DNA from: REEB52 sp964626905 | Lineage (GTDB): Bacteria > Chlamydiota > Chlamydiia > Chlamydiales > SM23-39 | Direction: 5' to 3' | Length of the DNA: 64,000 bases | Assembly (NCBI GenBank): GCA_964626905.1 | Contig: CAZVHA010000001.1 | Location: 62,001-126,000 of the forward strand | Part shown: positions 23,875 to 32,721 of the stretch, piece by piece | How the letters are laid out: the number at the start of each line of letters is the position of its first letter | Numbering within the stretch: the stretch's first letter is position 1 | Made by a program: the position numbers and the translations under genes | The notes under the pieces: model-generated | Told to the model about the DNA's origin: nothing | Seen by the model: only the letters and a program-made list of their open reading frames with translations | Database searches by the model: none

Positions 23875-24501
23875 GTGAAAGGTTTAGAAACGGGAAAAGA
23901 TAAAATCCAGAAAATTTGCGACGCCTTGAAAAAAGAAACCCTCGAGCCCGCAAAACAAGAGGCAAGGGAAATTGTCGAAAACGCCCACATGCAAGCCTCT
24001 GAAATTGTAAGCGATGCAAAAGCAAAAGCCGCATCAATCATCCGAGAGATTGAGAAAGAGATGGAAGAGAAAAAGAGGACGTTTACCTCGTCCTTGGGTC
24101 TCGCCTGTCGCCAAACGATCGAGCAGCTCAAACAGAGGATCGAAAAAGAGCTTTTCAATCAAGAGCTTGGCAAAATGGTCATCGGCGAAATGTCTCAGCC
24201 CAAAGTGATTGCGAATCTGCTCAACAGTTTCATGAAAGCGATGGAGGAAAAGGGGATCGAGGAGGATTTTGTCGCTCAAATTCCGAAGGGGATCTCTCCG
24301 CGGGTGATCAACGACCTTTTGGCAGGGCGGATTTTGGAGCGTCTCCAGAACAAGACGGTTGTCGCTTCTGAGATTGCAGGCGGGCTGCAAATCCAACTGA
24401 AGCAAAGGCAAATTACAATCGATATTTCCGATGAGGTGGTGCGCGAGCTGATCGGACAATATATTCGGCGCGATTTAAGGGATCTTGTATTCAACGTGTA
24501 A
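23875..24501 (+). CDS. atpE: V-type ATP synthase subunit E
   Basis: A 208-residue peripheral-stalk subunit that starts with GTG at 23875, preceded by GGGGAGG. The N-terminal half is a long charged helix rich in Ala/Glu/Lys (EAREIVENAHMQASEIVSDA), the usual coiled coil that pairs with a stalk partner; the C-terminal domain has ISDEVVRELIGQYIRRDLRD. It is the first gene of a seven-gene V-ATPase operon with the gene order known from chlamydiae. Confidence 0.93.
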   Translation: MKGLETGKDKIQKICDALKKETLEPAKQEAREIVENAHMQASEIVSDAKAKAASIIREIEKEMEEKKRTFTSSLGLACRQTIEQLKQRIEKELFNQELGKMVIGEMSQPKVIANLLNSFMKAMEEKGIEEDFVAQIPKGISPRVINDLLAGRILERLQNKTVVASEIAGGLQIQLKQRQITIDISDEVVRELIGQYIRRDLRDLVFNV

Positions 24502-24502
24502 G

Positions 24503-25270
24503 ATGGCAAATTACTATTTTTTAATCACTTCGTTTCCCCCTCTTGCTCTCGGAGCGAAACCCGAGTTGTCATTTAAGGAGTTGGATCAACTCCTCCTCGC
24601 AAATTTAACTGAGAGAGATCTGAAAAAATTCAATCAACTCCTCCTGCCCATCGATCTTTACAATATCCGGGCGTTTTGGCTGGGGATGCCGCTCGATGAC
24701 CGAGGGCACATCAAGGCACGCGAAATTGAGGAGGAGCTTTTGGTTCAAGGGGCGCTTCCGCCATACGTGGTTGCGTTTTTGGAAAGCTACGAGTCGACCG
24801 AAGAGCGGCTGCGCAATTTTTCGTCGCTCTATGTTTCGATGTATCGAGAATTGCTTCCCCATTTGAGTGGGTTTTTGTTAAAATATTTCCAGTTTGAGAG
24901 GGAATTTCGCCTTGTTTTGACGGCTTTGAGGGCAAAAGCTGCAGGAAAAGATCTCGTTCGTGAGCTCCAATTTGAGGACCCGTCCGATCCTTTGGTGCTC
25001 GAACTTTTGGCGCAAAGGGATGCGAGCGATGTTACCCCGCCACAAGAGTACGAAGAGCTGAAAACCCTTTTTGTGAAAAACAAGGACAATCCCGAGGGGC
25101 TCAATCAAAAAATGCTCGAGTACCAATTTGAGAAAGTGGAGCTGATGGAGGAGCCGCAAGAATTTGGAATCGATCGGGTGCTTGCCTATGTCGCCCGTTT
25201 TTTATTCGTCGAACAATTGGCGTTATTGGATAAAAAACAAGGAATGGAGCAATTGAGTCATTATGAGTAA
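24503..25270 (+). CDS. DUF2764 family V-ATPase-operon protein (probable subunit C analogue)
   Basis: A 255-residue protein starting MANYYFLITSFPPL at 24503, one base after the atpE stop. The YYFLITSFPPL start and the helical remainder (FEDPSDPLVLELLAQRDASDV) are typical of DUF2764, found between E and A in chlamydial and spirochaete-type V-ATPase operons. No canonical C subunit is in the operon, so this protein may fill the same place linking rotor and stalk; that is inference. Its last 8 bp overlap atpA. Confidence 0.82.
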   Translation: MANYYFLITSFPPLALGAKPELSFKELDQLLLANLTERDLKKFNQLLLPIDLYNIRAFWLGMPLDDRGHIKAREIEEELLVQGALPPYVVAFLESYESTEERLRNFSSLYVSMYRELLPHLSGFLLKYFQFEREFRLVLTALRAKAAGKDLVRELQFEDPSDPLVLELLAQRDASDVTPPQEYEELKTLFVKNKDNPEGLNQKMLEYQFEKVELMEEPQEFGIDRVLAYVARFLFVEQLALLDKKQGMEQLSHYE

Positions 25271-27029
25271 ATATCCCCATGCAACAGGAACCGTTGTGCA
25301 GGCTTTTGGAAATTTGCTGCACGTCCGGTTTGACAATCCGATTCGCCAGGGTGAAGTGGCTGAAGTCAAAGTGATGGATGAGACCCTTTTAGCTGAGGTG
25401 ATCGAGATTGCGGGCAATGAGGCCAAACTCCAAGTCTTCGAAGACACGCGGGGGATCAAACTCGGAACGCCGGTCCATTTTAAGGGACACCTTCTCGAAG
25501 CAGAGCTCGGTCCGGGGCTTCTGACGACGATTTTCGATGGCCTCCAAAACCCCTTGGAAAAGGTGGCCGAGAAGACGGGGATTTATCTGTCGCGCGGCGT
25601 CTATTTGCCGCCGCTCGATCGGAAAAAGCAGTGGGAGTTTCACCCTTTGGCCAAAACGGGCGATGTTGTCGAAAGGGGCGATCCTCTGGGTTCGGTGCAA
25701 GAGGGGCGCTTCCAACACTCCATCATGGTCCCCTTTTCGCAATATGGAAAGTTGAAGCTCACTCATGTGGCTAAAGCGGGATATTACACGATCGAATCGC
25801 CCATCGCCGTAGCGGAAAATGAGAAGGGACACGCCATTGAACTTACGATGCTGCAGCGCTTTCCCGTAAAGAGCGCGCTGATGCAAGGGAAGAAGAGCCG
25901 ACCGACAAAAATGATGGGTACCGGATTGCGGATTTTGGATACCCAATTTCCGATCCTCAAAGGGGGGACTTTTTGCTCTCCAGGCCCCTTTGGCGCAGGG
26001 AAAACAGTGATGCAGCACCACCTTTCAAAATACTCCGACGTCGATATTGTCGTCATCGTCGCCTGCGGCGAGAGGGCGGGAGAGGTGGTCGAAGTTTTGC
26101 GCACCTTCCCCGAGTTGATCGATCCCCACACGAACGAGCCGCTGATGAAGCGGACCGTGATGATCTGCAACACCTCCTCGATGCCGGTTGCGGCGAGAGA
26201 AGCCTCCGTTTACATGGGTGCGACAATTGCCGAATATTATCGGCAAATGGGGCTCGATGTCCTCCTTTTGGCCGATTCGACTTCCCGCTGGGCGCAGGCG
26301 ATGCGGGAGATGTCGGGAAGGCTCGAAGAGATCCCGGGGGAAGAGGCATTTCCCGCCTATCTCGCTTCGCGCATCTCCTCTTTTTATGAAAGGGCGGGAG
26401 TGGTCGACTTGAAAGATGGCAAAGTGGGCTCTCTCACGATTGGGGGGAGCGTCTCTCCTGCGGGGGGGAATTTTGAGGAACCGGTGACGCAGGCGTCGCT
26501 TTCTGCGGTGGGGGCATTTCACGGCCTCTCTCGGGCCCGCTCCGATGCGAGGCGCTATCCGGCGATCGACCCGCTCATTTCCTGGACGAAATATCTGCCA
26601 AAGGTGGGCGAGGAGTTGAATGAGCGGATGGCCCATTGGGAGAGCAAAGTGAAGGCGGCGGCGCAAATTTTGCGCAAAGGGGACGAGATCGGAAAGAGGA
26701 TGGAGGTCGTGGGCGAAGAGGGGGTGGCGATCGACGATATGATCACCTATCTCAAATCGGAGCTCTATGAGTTTTGCTATTTGCAGCAAAACGCCTTTGA
26801 TAAGGAGGATTGTTATTGTCCTTTGGATAGGCAACTCGAAATGTTTGGGCTCATCCAGATGATTTTTGGGGCGACGTTCCAATTTGACGTCCACGATGCG
26901 GCGCGGCAATTCTTTTTGAATCTGCAAAACGAGATGAAAAACATCAACTTTTTGCCCTTTCACTCGCAAAAATACAGAGACGCGGTGGATGCAGTGCAAG
27001 CAAAAATAAAAGAGAAAACAACCTTATGA
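25263..27029 (+). CDS. atpA: V-type ATP synthase subunit A (catalytic)
   Basis: A 588-residue catalytic subunit. The P-loop is GPFGAGKTVMQH (nt 25983 on), preceded by FPILKGGTFCSPG; SGRLEEIPGEEAFPAYL is the catalytic glutamate region, and the non-homologous insertion typical of V-type A subunits is present (about 110-200). In chlamydiae this enzyme is thought to link ATP to Na+ or H+ movement. It overlaps both neighbours by 4-8 bp, as expected for a tightly coupled complex. Confidence 0.98.
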   Translation: MSKYPHATGTVVQAFGNLLHVRFDNPIRQGEVAEVKVMDETLLAEVIEIAGNEAKLQVFEDTRGIKLGTPVHFKGHLLEAELGPGLLTTIFDGLQNPLEKVAEKTGIYLSRGVYLPPLDRKKQWEFHPLAKTGDVVERGDPLGSVQEGRFQHSIMVPFSQYGKLKLTHVAKAGYYTIESPIAVAENEKGHAIELTMLQRFPVKSALMQGKKSRPTKMMGTGLRILDTQFPILKGGTFCSPGPFGAGKTVMQHHLSKYSDVDIVVIVACGERAGEVVEVLRTFPELIDPHTNEPLMKRTVMICNTSSMPVAAREASVYMGATIAEYYRQMGLDVLLLADSTSRWAQAMREMSGRLEEIPGEEAFPAYLASRISSFYERAGVVDLKDGKVGSLTIGGSVSPAGGNFEEPVTQASLSAVGAFHGLSRARSDARRYPAIDPLISWTKYLPKVGEELNERMAHWESKVKAAAQILRKGDEIGKRMEVVGEEGVAIDDMITYLKSELYEFCYLQQNAFDKEDCYCPLDRQLEMFGLIQMIFGATFQFDVHDAARQFFLNLQNEMKNINFLPFHSQKYRDAVDAVQAKIKEKTTL

Positions 27030-28327
27030 GAAAAGTGTACGACCGAATCCTCGACTTGCGGGGGAACCTGATCACAGTGGCAGCGGAAGGGGTTTGCCTC
27101 GGCGAGATGGCCCGCGTGGAAAAGCGCAATGGGACTCTAGTCTTTGCATCGGTGCTCCGCTTTGATCAAGATCTCGTCACTCTCCAAGTGTTTGAAGATA
27201 CGCGGGGGATTTCGACGGGGGATAAGGTCTCCTTTTTAAACCGGCAGATCCGGGCCACTTTTGCTGACTCTCTTTTGGGAAGAAGACTCAACGGTTCAGG
27301 GGAGCCCATCGATGGGGGACCCGATATCCTCGGCGAAGAGGTCGATATTGGAAGGCCCTCTTTCAACCCGATCCGGAGGATCATCCCGAAAGAGCAGGTG
27401 AGAACCAATATTCCGATGATCGATCTATTCAACTGCCTTGTTAAGTCGCAAAAGATTCCGATTTTTTCGATCGCGGGCGAGCCGTACAATCCGCTTCTCA
27501 TGAGGATTGCGAACCAGACCGATGCCGACGTGGTGATCATCGCGGGGATGGGGCTCCGTTTCGACGACTATCAGGCGTTCATCGATAACGCAGAGGCGGC
27601 AGGCTCTATTGAAAAAACGGTGATGTTTATCCACAAAGCGACCGACCCGGCTGTCGAGTGCATTTTGGTCCCCGATATGGCTTTGGCTGTCGCCGAAAAA
27701 TTTGCCCTCGAGGGGAAAGATGTGCTTGTCCTCATGACCGATATGACGGCATTTGCCGATGCGATCAAAGAGATTGCGATCACAATGGACCAGATCCCAT
27801 CGAACCGGGGCTATCCTGGTTCACTCTACTCCGATTTGGCCGCTCGCTACGAGAAGGCGGTCGACATCGAGGGGAGCGGCTCAATCACGATCATCTCAGT
27901 GACGACGATGCCGGGAGGGGACGTGACCCACCCTATTCCCGACAATACGGGCTATATTACGGAAGGGCAGTTCTACTTGCACCAAGGCTCGATCGACCCT
28001 TTTGGCTCTTTGTCTCGCTTGAAACAGCAGGTGATTGGAAAAGTGACGCGGGAAGATCATGGCGAACTTGCCAATACGATGATCCGCCTCTATGCCGACT
28101 CGAAAAAAGCGCGCGAAAGACAGGGGATGGGATTTCGCCTTTCAAGGTGGGATGAAAAGCTGCTCCGCTACTCGTTCCTCTTTGAGGAGCGGATGATGAA
28201 TTTAGAGGTCAATTTACGCCTCGAAGAGGCGCTCGATCTCGGGTGGCTCACTTTAGCTGAGTGCTTTGAGCTCGAAGAGATCGGCGTTAAGAAATCGATT
28301 TCAGATAAATACTGGCCGAAGGAGTGA
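27026..28327 (+). CDS. atpB: V-type ATP synthase subunit B (regulatory)
   Basis: A 433-residue non-catalytic nucleotide-binding subunit, homologous to A but with SIAGEPYNPLLMRI in place of a Walker A lysine motif. VFEDTRGISTGDKV and MPGGDVTHPIPDNTGYITEG are strong family signatures. It forms the A3B3 ring. Its ATG overlaps the atpA stop (ATGA). Confidence 0.98.
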   Translation: MRKVYDRILDLRGNLITVAAEGVCLGEMARVEKRNGTLVFASVLRFDQDLVTLQVFEDTRGISTGDKVSFLNRQIRATFADSLLGRRLNGSGEPIDGGPDILGEEVDIGRPSFNPIRRIIPKEQVRTNIPMIDLFNCLVKSQKIPIFSIAGEPYNPLLMRIANQTDADVVIIAGMGLRFDDYQAFIDNAEAAGSIEKTVMFIHKATDPAVECILVPDMALAVAEKFALEGKDVLVLMTDMTAFADAIKEIAITMDQIPSNRGYPGSLYSDLAARYEKAVDIEGSGSITIISVTTMPGGDVTHPIPDNTGYITEGQFYLHQGSIDPFGSLSRLKQQVIGKVTREDHGELANTMIRLYADSKKARERQGMGFRLSRWDEKLLRYSFLFEERMMNLEVNLRLEEALDLGWLTLAECFELEEIGVKKSISDKYWPKE

Positions 28328-28331
28328 ACGG

Positions 28332-28940
28332 GTGGTTTTGAAACTGACGAAGAATGAGCTGCGAGTGCAACAGACGCGCCTCACTCAGTTTCAGCGCTAT
28401 CTTCCGACCTTGCAGCTCAAAAAAGCGATGCTGCAATTTGAGGTGAGTGTTGTCCATTCTGAGATCGAGGCTCTGAAAAAGGGGTTTGCTGCTCAATGGA
28501 GCGGAGTTGAAAAATTTGCCCCATTTCTCGTGGAGAAGGTGAGTGTCAATCTGGTGAAATACGCCGAAATTCTCTATGTCAAAAAGCATTATGAGAATGT
28601 CGCGGGTGTCGAAATCCCGATGTTCGAAAAAGTGGTTTTTAAAGAGCCCGAATATTTTCTCTTCGACACGCCCTCTTGGACCGAAAGTGCGACCGATCAA
28701 CTGAGAGAGCTCGTCACTTCGAGGGAGAAAACGGCCGTTGCGGAAGAGAAGAAGAGGGCGCTTGAAAAAGAGTTGAGGGATGTATCAATTCGGGTCAATC
28801 TCTTTGAAAAGGTGCTGATTCCGAGGGCGGAAGAAAATATCAAAAAGATCCGGATTTTTTTGGGCGATCAGCAACTGGCAGCAGTCGCACAGGCCAAGGT
28901 GGCGAAGAGAAAAATTTTAGAGAGGAAGATGGCGGTATGA
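28332..28940 (+). CDS. atpD: V-type ATP synthase subunit D
   Basis: A 202-residue central-stalk subunit. The best start is GTG at 28332 (MVLKLTKNELRVQQ), 5 bp after atpB, with AAGGAG upstream; a longer in-frame ATG lies inside atpB and is rejected. Two long antiparallel helices are predicted (about 5-55 and 125-190), the rotor-axle fold of subunit D. LTKNELRVQQTRL is the conserved N-terminal signature. It overlaps atpI by 4 bp. Confidence 0.95.
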   Translation: MVLKLTKNELRVQQTRLTQFQRYLPTLQLKKAMLQFEVSVVHSEIEALKKGFAAQWSGVEKFAPFLVEKVSVNLVKYAEILYVKKHYENVAGVEIPMFEKVVFKEPEYFLFDTPSWTESATDQLRELVTSREKTAVAEEKKRALEKELRDVSIRVNLFEKVLIPRAEENIKKIRIFLGDQQLAAVAQAKVAKRKILERKMAV

Positions 28941-30856
28941 TCATCGATCTCTACAAGTATCTCATCGTTGGGAAGAGGGGCGACATGGAGCAGTTTTTTG
29001 CCCTTGCGCAAAGGGCTGGCTTCCTGGAATTTATCGGGCTTCAAAAAAAGGCGCTGGAGATGCCGCAAGATGCGAAGAGCATTCTCTCGGCGATTAAAAT
29101 TTTAAAGGCCCACTCGGGAAAAGCGGACGGCTCCATCGAGATAGAGGTGAGCCCCCTTGCCCTTGCCGAGCAGGTGGTGCAGTGGCATGAGGAGCGGGAA
29201 AAACGGCTGGAAGAGGAGCGGATTTTAGAGGCGGAAATAGCGCGGATCCAGGCGTTTGGCAATTTTTCTAAGACTGAGCTCCTCTCTCTTGAGGAGGAGG
29301 GGAAAAGGGTTTTTCAATTTTTTTGTATGAAGAGCGATCTTGCTCGAGAGATGACTTTGCCCCACGAGGTGATCTATGTTGGGACAGAGTACGATCTCGA
29401 CTATTTTGTCTCGATCAATAAAGAGCGAGTCGAATATCCGAAAATGATCGAGATTTTGATCGATCGCCCTGTGGGAGAGCTGAAAGAGCATTTGCATTTC
29501 GTCAAGGAAAAGTCGGTGGAGTTAGAGCAGCACATTTGCGAATCGGCCAAAAATCTCCCCTATTTGCAAAAAGGGTTGTTGGAGTATCTCAACGAATACT
29601 CTTTGAAAACGGCTCTTCGCGATGCGACGCTCCCTGAGGGGATGGCCTTTTTTGCCATTGAGGCTTGGATTCCGAAGACGAAAATTGAGGCGCTGCACGG
29701 ACTTGTGAGCAGGCTCGATGTTTTTGCGGAAGCAGTGGCCATTGCAGCGGACGATCGGGTGCCCACTTATCAGGAAAATAAAGGATCTGCAAAGGTGGGA
29801 GAAGATCTCGTCCATCTCTACGACATTCCAGCGGCAAAAGACAAAGATCCTTCCCTTTGGGTGCTTGTTTTTTTCACCCTTTTTTTCGCGATGATCATTT
29901 CAGATGCGGGCTATGGGCTGATCTTTTTGACAATTGCGCTCATTTGCAATCGAAAGTTTAAAAAGAGAGCTCCTTCTGAGCGGAGATTTGTGAAATTGAT
30001 GTTCATTCTCGCAACCGCTTGCATTCTTTGGGGAGTGATGACCGCCTCCTTTTTTGGCATTGAGGTGGGGCCGCAAAGCCCTTTTCGCAAATTTTCCATT
30101 CTCGATTTTCTCGCTGAGAAAAAAGCGGAGTATCACCTGGCGACGAAGGACGATGTGTATGAAGAGTACGTCAAAGAGTTTCCGGCAATCAAAACGGCGC
30201 AAACTCCGTCAGAATTTTTCTTAAGTGCGACCCGGGTGAGTGATGGGAACACTAACTATGTTGCGCTGGGTGATTTTACGAGGAGTATTTTGATTGAAAT
30301 AGCGCTTCTTTTTGGGATGATACACATTTGTCTTTCATTGGGGCGGTATTTGAGGCGCAATTGGGTGGCGATAGGTTGGATTCTTTTTATTGTTGGCGGC
30401 TATCTTTATTTCCCTTCTTTTTTGGATGCGACATCGATGGTGAACTTTCTTTATATTGTCCCGAAACAGATCGCCTATCCGGTGGGGAAATGGATTCTTT
30501 TTAGTGGGTTTGGGACCGTTTTTATCATTGCTCTTTTGCAAAAGAAAAAATGGGGAGCGCTGTACGAGCTGACGAATGGGATTCAGGTATTTGCCGATGT
30601 TCTTTCTTACTTGCGTCTTTACGCGCTTGCATTGGCGGGGATGGTGATGGCATCGACGTTCAACGAGCTTGCAGTGAAGGTGGGGGTGATTGGGGGGATT
30701 TTTGTCGTTTTGTTTGGACATGTGACGAATTTGAGTTTGACGGTGATGTCGGGAGTGATTCACGGGCTCCGTCTGAATTTTTTAGAGTGGTACCATTATA
30801 GCTTTGAGGGGGGTGGGCGCTTGTTCAATCCTCTTCGGATACGAAAGATTAAATAG
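28937..30856 (+). CDS. atpI: V-type ATP synthase subunit I (membrane)
   Basis: A 639-residue subunit equivalent to eukaryotic subunit a. The N-terminal half (about 1-290) is cytosolic with coiled coils (VQWHEEREKRLEEERILEAE). The C-terminal half has about seven membrane segments, starting LWVLVFFTLFFAMIISDAGY and including the segment near VLSYLRLYALALAGMVMAS that carries the arginine (in SYLRLYALAL) lining the ion path. LEWYHYSFEGGGRLFNPL at the end is typical. Confidence 0.96.
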   Translation: MIIDLYKYLIVGKRGDMEQFFALAQRAGFLEFIGLQKKALEMPQDAKSILSAIKILKAHSGKADGSIEIEVSPLALAEQVVQWHEEREKRLEEERILEAEIARIQAFGNFSKTELLSLEEEGKRVFQFFCMKSDLAREMTLPHEVIYVGTEYDLDYFVSINKERVEYPKMIEILIDRPVGELKEHLHFVKEKSVELEQHICESAKNLPYLQKGLLEYLNEYSLKTALRDATLPEGMAFFAIEAWIPKTKIEALHGLVSRLDVFAEAVAIAADDRVPTYQENKGSAKVGEDLVHLYDIPAAKDKDPSLWVLVFFTLFFAMIISDAGYGLIFLTIALICNRKFKKRAPSERRFVKLMFILATACILWGVMTASFFGIEVGPQSPFRKFSILDFLAEKKAEYHLATKDDVYEEYVKEFPAIKTAQTPSEFFLSATRVSDGNTNYVALGDFTRSILIEIALLFGMIHICLSLGRYLRRNWVAIGWILFIVGGYLYFPSFLDATSMVNFLYIVPKQIAYPVGKWILFSGFGTVFIIALLQKKKWGALYELTNGIQVFADVLSYLRLYALALAGMVMASTFNELAVKVGVIGGIFVVLFGHVTNLSLTVMSGVIHGLRLNFLEWYHYSFEGGGRLFNPLRIRKIK

Positions 30857-30868
30857 GAGTGGATAGTT

Positions 30869-31294
30869 ATGGATTTCGATATGGTTGGGCCTGCAGTAGT
30901 GATGGCGCTTGCGTCTTTAGGCAGCTCCATTGGGTGTGGAATAGCGGGGATGGCCTCGCACGGAGTGATGACGAGAGTGGATGAGGGGCATGCAAAATTC
31001 ATTACCCTTTCGGCGATCCCCTCATCGCAATCGATTTACGGCTTTATTTTGATGATTGTGATGCGTGGGGCGATCCGGACGGGGACTCTTGCGCCGCTCA
31101 ATGCGCTTGGGATTGGTTTTTTTGTTGGGATTGCGATCATGACTTCGGCGATTTATCAGGGCAAATGTGCGGTGACGGCGATCCAAGCATCGGCGAAGCA
31201 GCCGGCCATTTATGGGATGACGATTGCGGCGCTTGGAATTGTCGAATCGTTTGCCCTTTTTGCCTTTGTCTTTGCCCTTCTTTTGATCATCTAG
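30869..31294 (+). CDS. atpK: V-type ATP synthase subunit K (proteolipid)
   Basis: A 141-residue proteolipid that forms the rotor ring. It has four membrane segments in two hairpin repeats (about 6-27, 45-67, 75-97, 117-138). The ion-binding carboxylate is in the last segment (GIVESFALF), as expected; the first hairpin instead has ALASLGSSIGCGIAGMAS with no acid. It closes the operon; no F or G subunit genes follow, as in other chlamydiae. Confidence 0.97.
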   Translation: MDFDMVGPAVVMALASLGSSIGCGIAGMASHGVMTRVDEGHAKFITLSAIPSSQSIYGFILMIVMRGAIRTGTLAPLNALGIGFFVGIAIMTSAIYQGKCAVTAIQASAKQPAIYGMTIAALGIVESFALFAFVFALLLII

Positions 31295-31324
31295 AGAGGC
31301 ATCCGCAACACTCATTTGCCCGTT

Positions 31325-31448
31325 AAAATCGCCCTTTTGAGCCACGTTGCGTCCATTCTCCTCACCCAACCCACTAGGGGTTGGCCTCGTCGAATGGATC
31401 GTGGCAGCCTTGCTGCCACTCGTAACGTGGCTCAAAATCATCGATTTT
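31325..31448. repeat. Nested inverted-repeat element predicted to fold into a branched structure
   Basis: Outer arms AAAATCG (31325-31331)/CGATTTT (31442-31448) and TTTTGAGCCACGTT (31335-31348)/AACGTGGCTCAAAA (31424-31437) enclose TCCATTC (31352-31358)/GAATGGA (31392-31398). Inside these are two hairpins, CCAACCC/GGGTTGG (31366-31384) and GTGGCAGC-CTT-GCTGCCAC (31401-31419). All stems are perfect. The element starts 31 bp after atpK and fills about half of the 247-bp gap before the next gene. It could be a structured RNA, a terminator for the V-ATPase operon or a small mobile element. Confidence 0.85.
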
Positions 31449-31541
31449 TCCTTAGCAAAGCAGTATTGCGGGCTGCCTCTAGACAAAAAATCAAAATTGG
31501 AGTTGAATATCTGCTCATATTTTAACCGTAAGGAGTGAGTT

Positions 31542-32234
31542 ATGAGTGCGATCACAGGACAAGGTGCGAAGCAGGCGATTGCTGATCAGGTGATGTCTTT
31601 GACATGCCATTCATCGATGGGTCTTATCGTCAATCACATTGAGGAATTTTTGACCCGTTCGAATGGGGTCGAAGGGGGAGAAAATGGGATTCCGACGATT
31701 CACCAAAAGGGGAAGTGGAACGTATCGATTCAATCGTTCATCGGATCGGCATTCTTGAGTTGCATCACCTATGTTTCTCTGAGGGCTCTTGCGATTGTGA
31801 GTCTTGTTTACAATGGGGTGATCGGGCTTGGCAAATTGGCGCTCGCATTTCCGATGAGTTTGGGGAATGCGGAGAGCTACAAAAAAGCGCAAGATCTTTG
31901 CGAAGAGGGTTTTTTCCATCTTGTCGTGGGCGCGTCTGATTTTGCCGTTCAATATTTTAGCCTAGTGCTCTCGATTGTATCGCTCGGATTTGGGGTTTCT
32001 CCTGACTCTATCAAAGAGGGGTTGAAGAAGTTTTATCAGCCGTGGGGAGGCGCAATCCACGAGGGGACTGATGAGGCAAAAGAGAAAAAGTATTGTGTGG
32101 CGCAAGTGCTGGCCGACTCGCTGCAAAGGCTCATCATGCCGAAACGGGAAGGGGATAAGAATCGATTCCAACAGATTGCGGAAGCAATCGATGGAACTGC
32201 CTACGCTGCTCCTGGAGTTACCCCTGGGAGTTGA
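31542..32234 (+). CDS. Membrane protein of unknown function, Inc-like topology
   Basis: A 230-residue protein with AAGGAG 8 bp before its ATG. The first 60 residues are soluble. Hydrophobic regions lie at about 64-104 (probably two spans) and 124-151, and a soluble C-terminal part contains a conserved-looking GAIHEGTDEAKEKKYCVAQV segment. No family is recognised. The paired hydrophobic stretches are compatible with an inclusion or cell membrane protein. Its 3' end overlaps the convergent Nudix gene by 17 bp. Confidence 0.7.
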   Translation: MSAITGQGAKQAIADQVMSLTCHSSMGLIVNHIEEFLTRSNGVEGGENGIPTIHQKGKWNVSIQSFIGSAFLSCITYVSLRALAIVSLVYNGVIGLGKLALAFPMSLGNAESYKKAQDLCEEGFFHLVVGASDFAVQYFSLVLSIVSLGFGVSPDSIKEGLKKFYQPWGGAIHEGTDEAKEKKYCVAQVLADSLQRLIMPKREGDKNRFQQIAEAIDGTAYAAPGVTPGS

Positions 32235-32721
32235 TCGCAAAGCCGATCCGGGCGAGCAGGAAGCGAGTGACGAAAAGAGGATGGAGCGCGAGGAGTTTTA
32301 AGAAGGTCCGGTAGTTCACCGAGGTCAATTTTTTTTGGACTGTCGGGCCTTGCTTTTGTGCATCGAGGATCCACTCCAAATAAGGAGGGGGCATGGGGGG
32401 GAGTTCTTTAAAAGAGAAGAACTGGATCCCGCGCGTCTCTTTTGTGATTTGGGCTTTGCCGTGGAGGATTTCGCATTCGAAGAGGTGGGTTCTTTTGGCG
32501 AGGCGATTGATGGGGATGTAATCTCCGACAAGCCGGTTGACTTTGACGCTGAAGCCGGTTTCTTCCAAGACTTCTCTAACGATCGCGGTGTTGGGGGATT
32601 CTCCGGGATCGATGCCTCCTCCGGGGAGGACCCAGACGGGGACGTCTCTTCTTTTGATGAGGAGAATTTTGCTTCGGTCGGGAGAAAAAATAGCGCCAGC
32701 GACGCTTTGAGGGATGGTCAT
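32218..32721 (-). CDS. Nudix hydrolase
   Basis: A 167-residue protein if started at the ATG at 32721 (MTIPQSVAGAIF). A GTG at 32757 would add 12 residues that reach further into the divergent lipoprotein gene. The Nudix box is complete (GGIDPGESPNTAIV then REVLEETGF, about 35-57). The C-terminus carries an extra basic and hydrophobic tail (LALHPLFVTRFLLARIGFAI). Nudix enzymes cleave nucleoside diphosphates linked to other moieties; the substrate cannot be told. The start codon shares the palindrome CATG with the lipoprotein start on the other strand. Confidence 0.88.
   Translation of the reverse strand: MTIPQSVAGAIFSPDRSKILLIKRRDVPVWVLPGGGIDPGESPNTAIVREVLEETGFSVKVNRLVGDYIPINRLAKRTHLFECEILHGKAQITKETRGIQFFSFKELPPMPPPYLEWILDAQKQGPTVQKKLTSVNYRTFLKLLALHPLFVTRFLLARIGFAINSQG

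Noticed and set aside
28266..28331. Longer V-ATPase D start inside atpB
   Set aside because: The conserved family N-terminus begins at GTG 28332, with AAGGAG just upstream.
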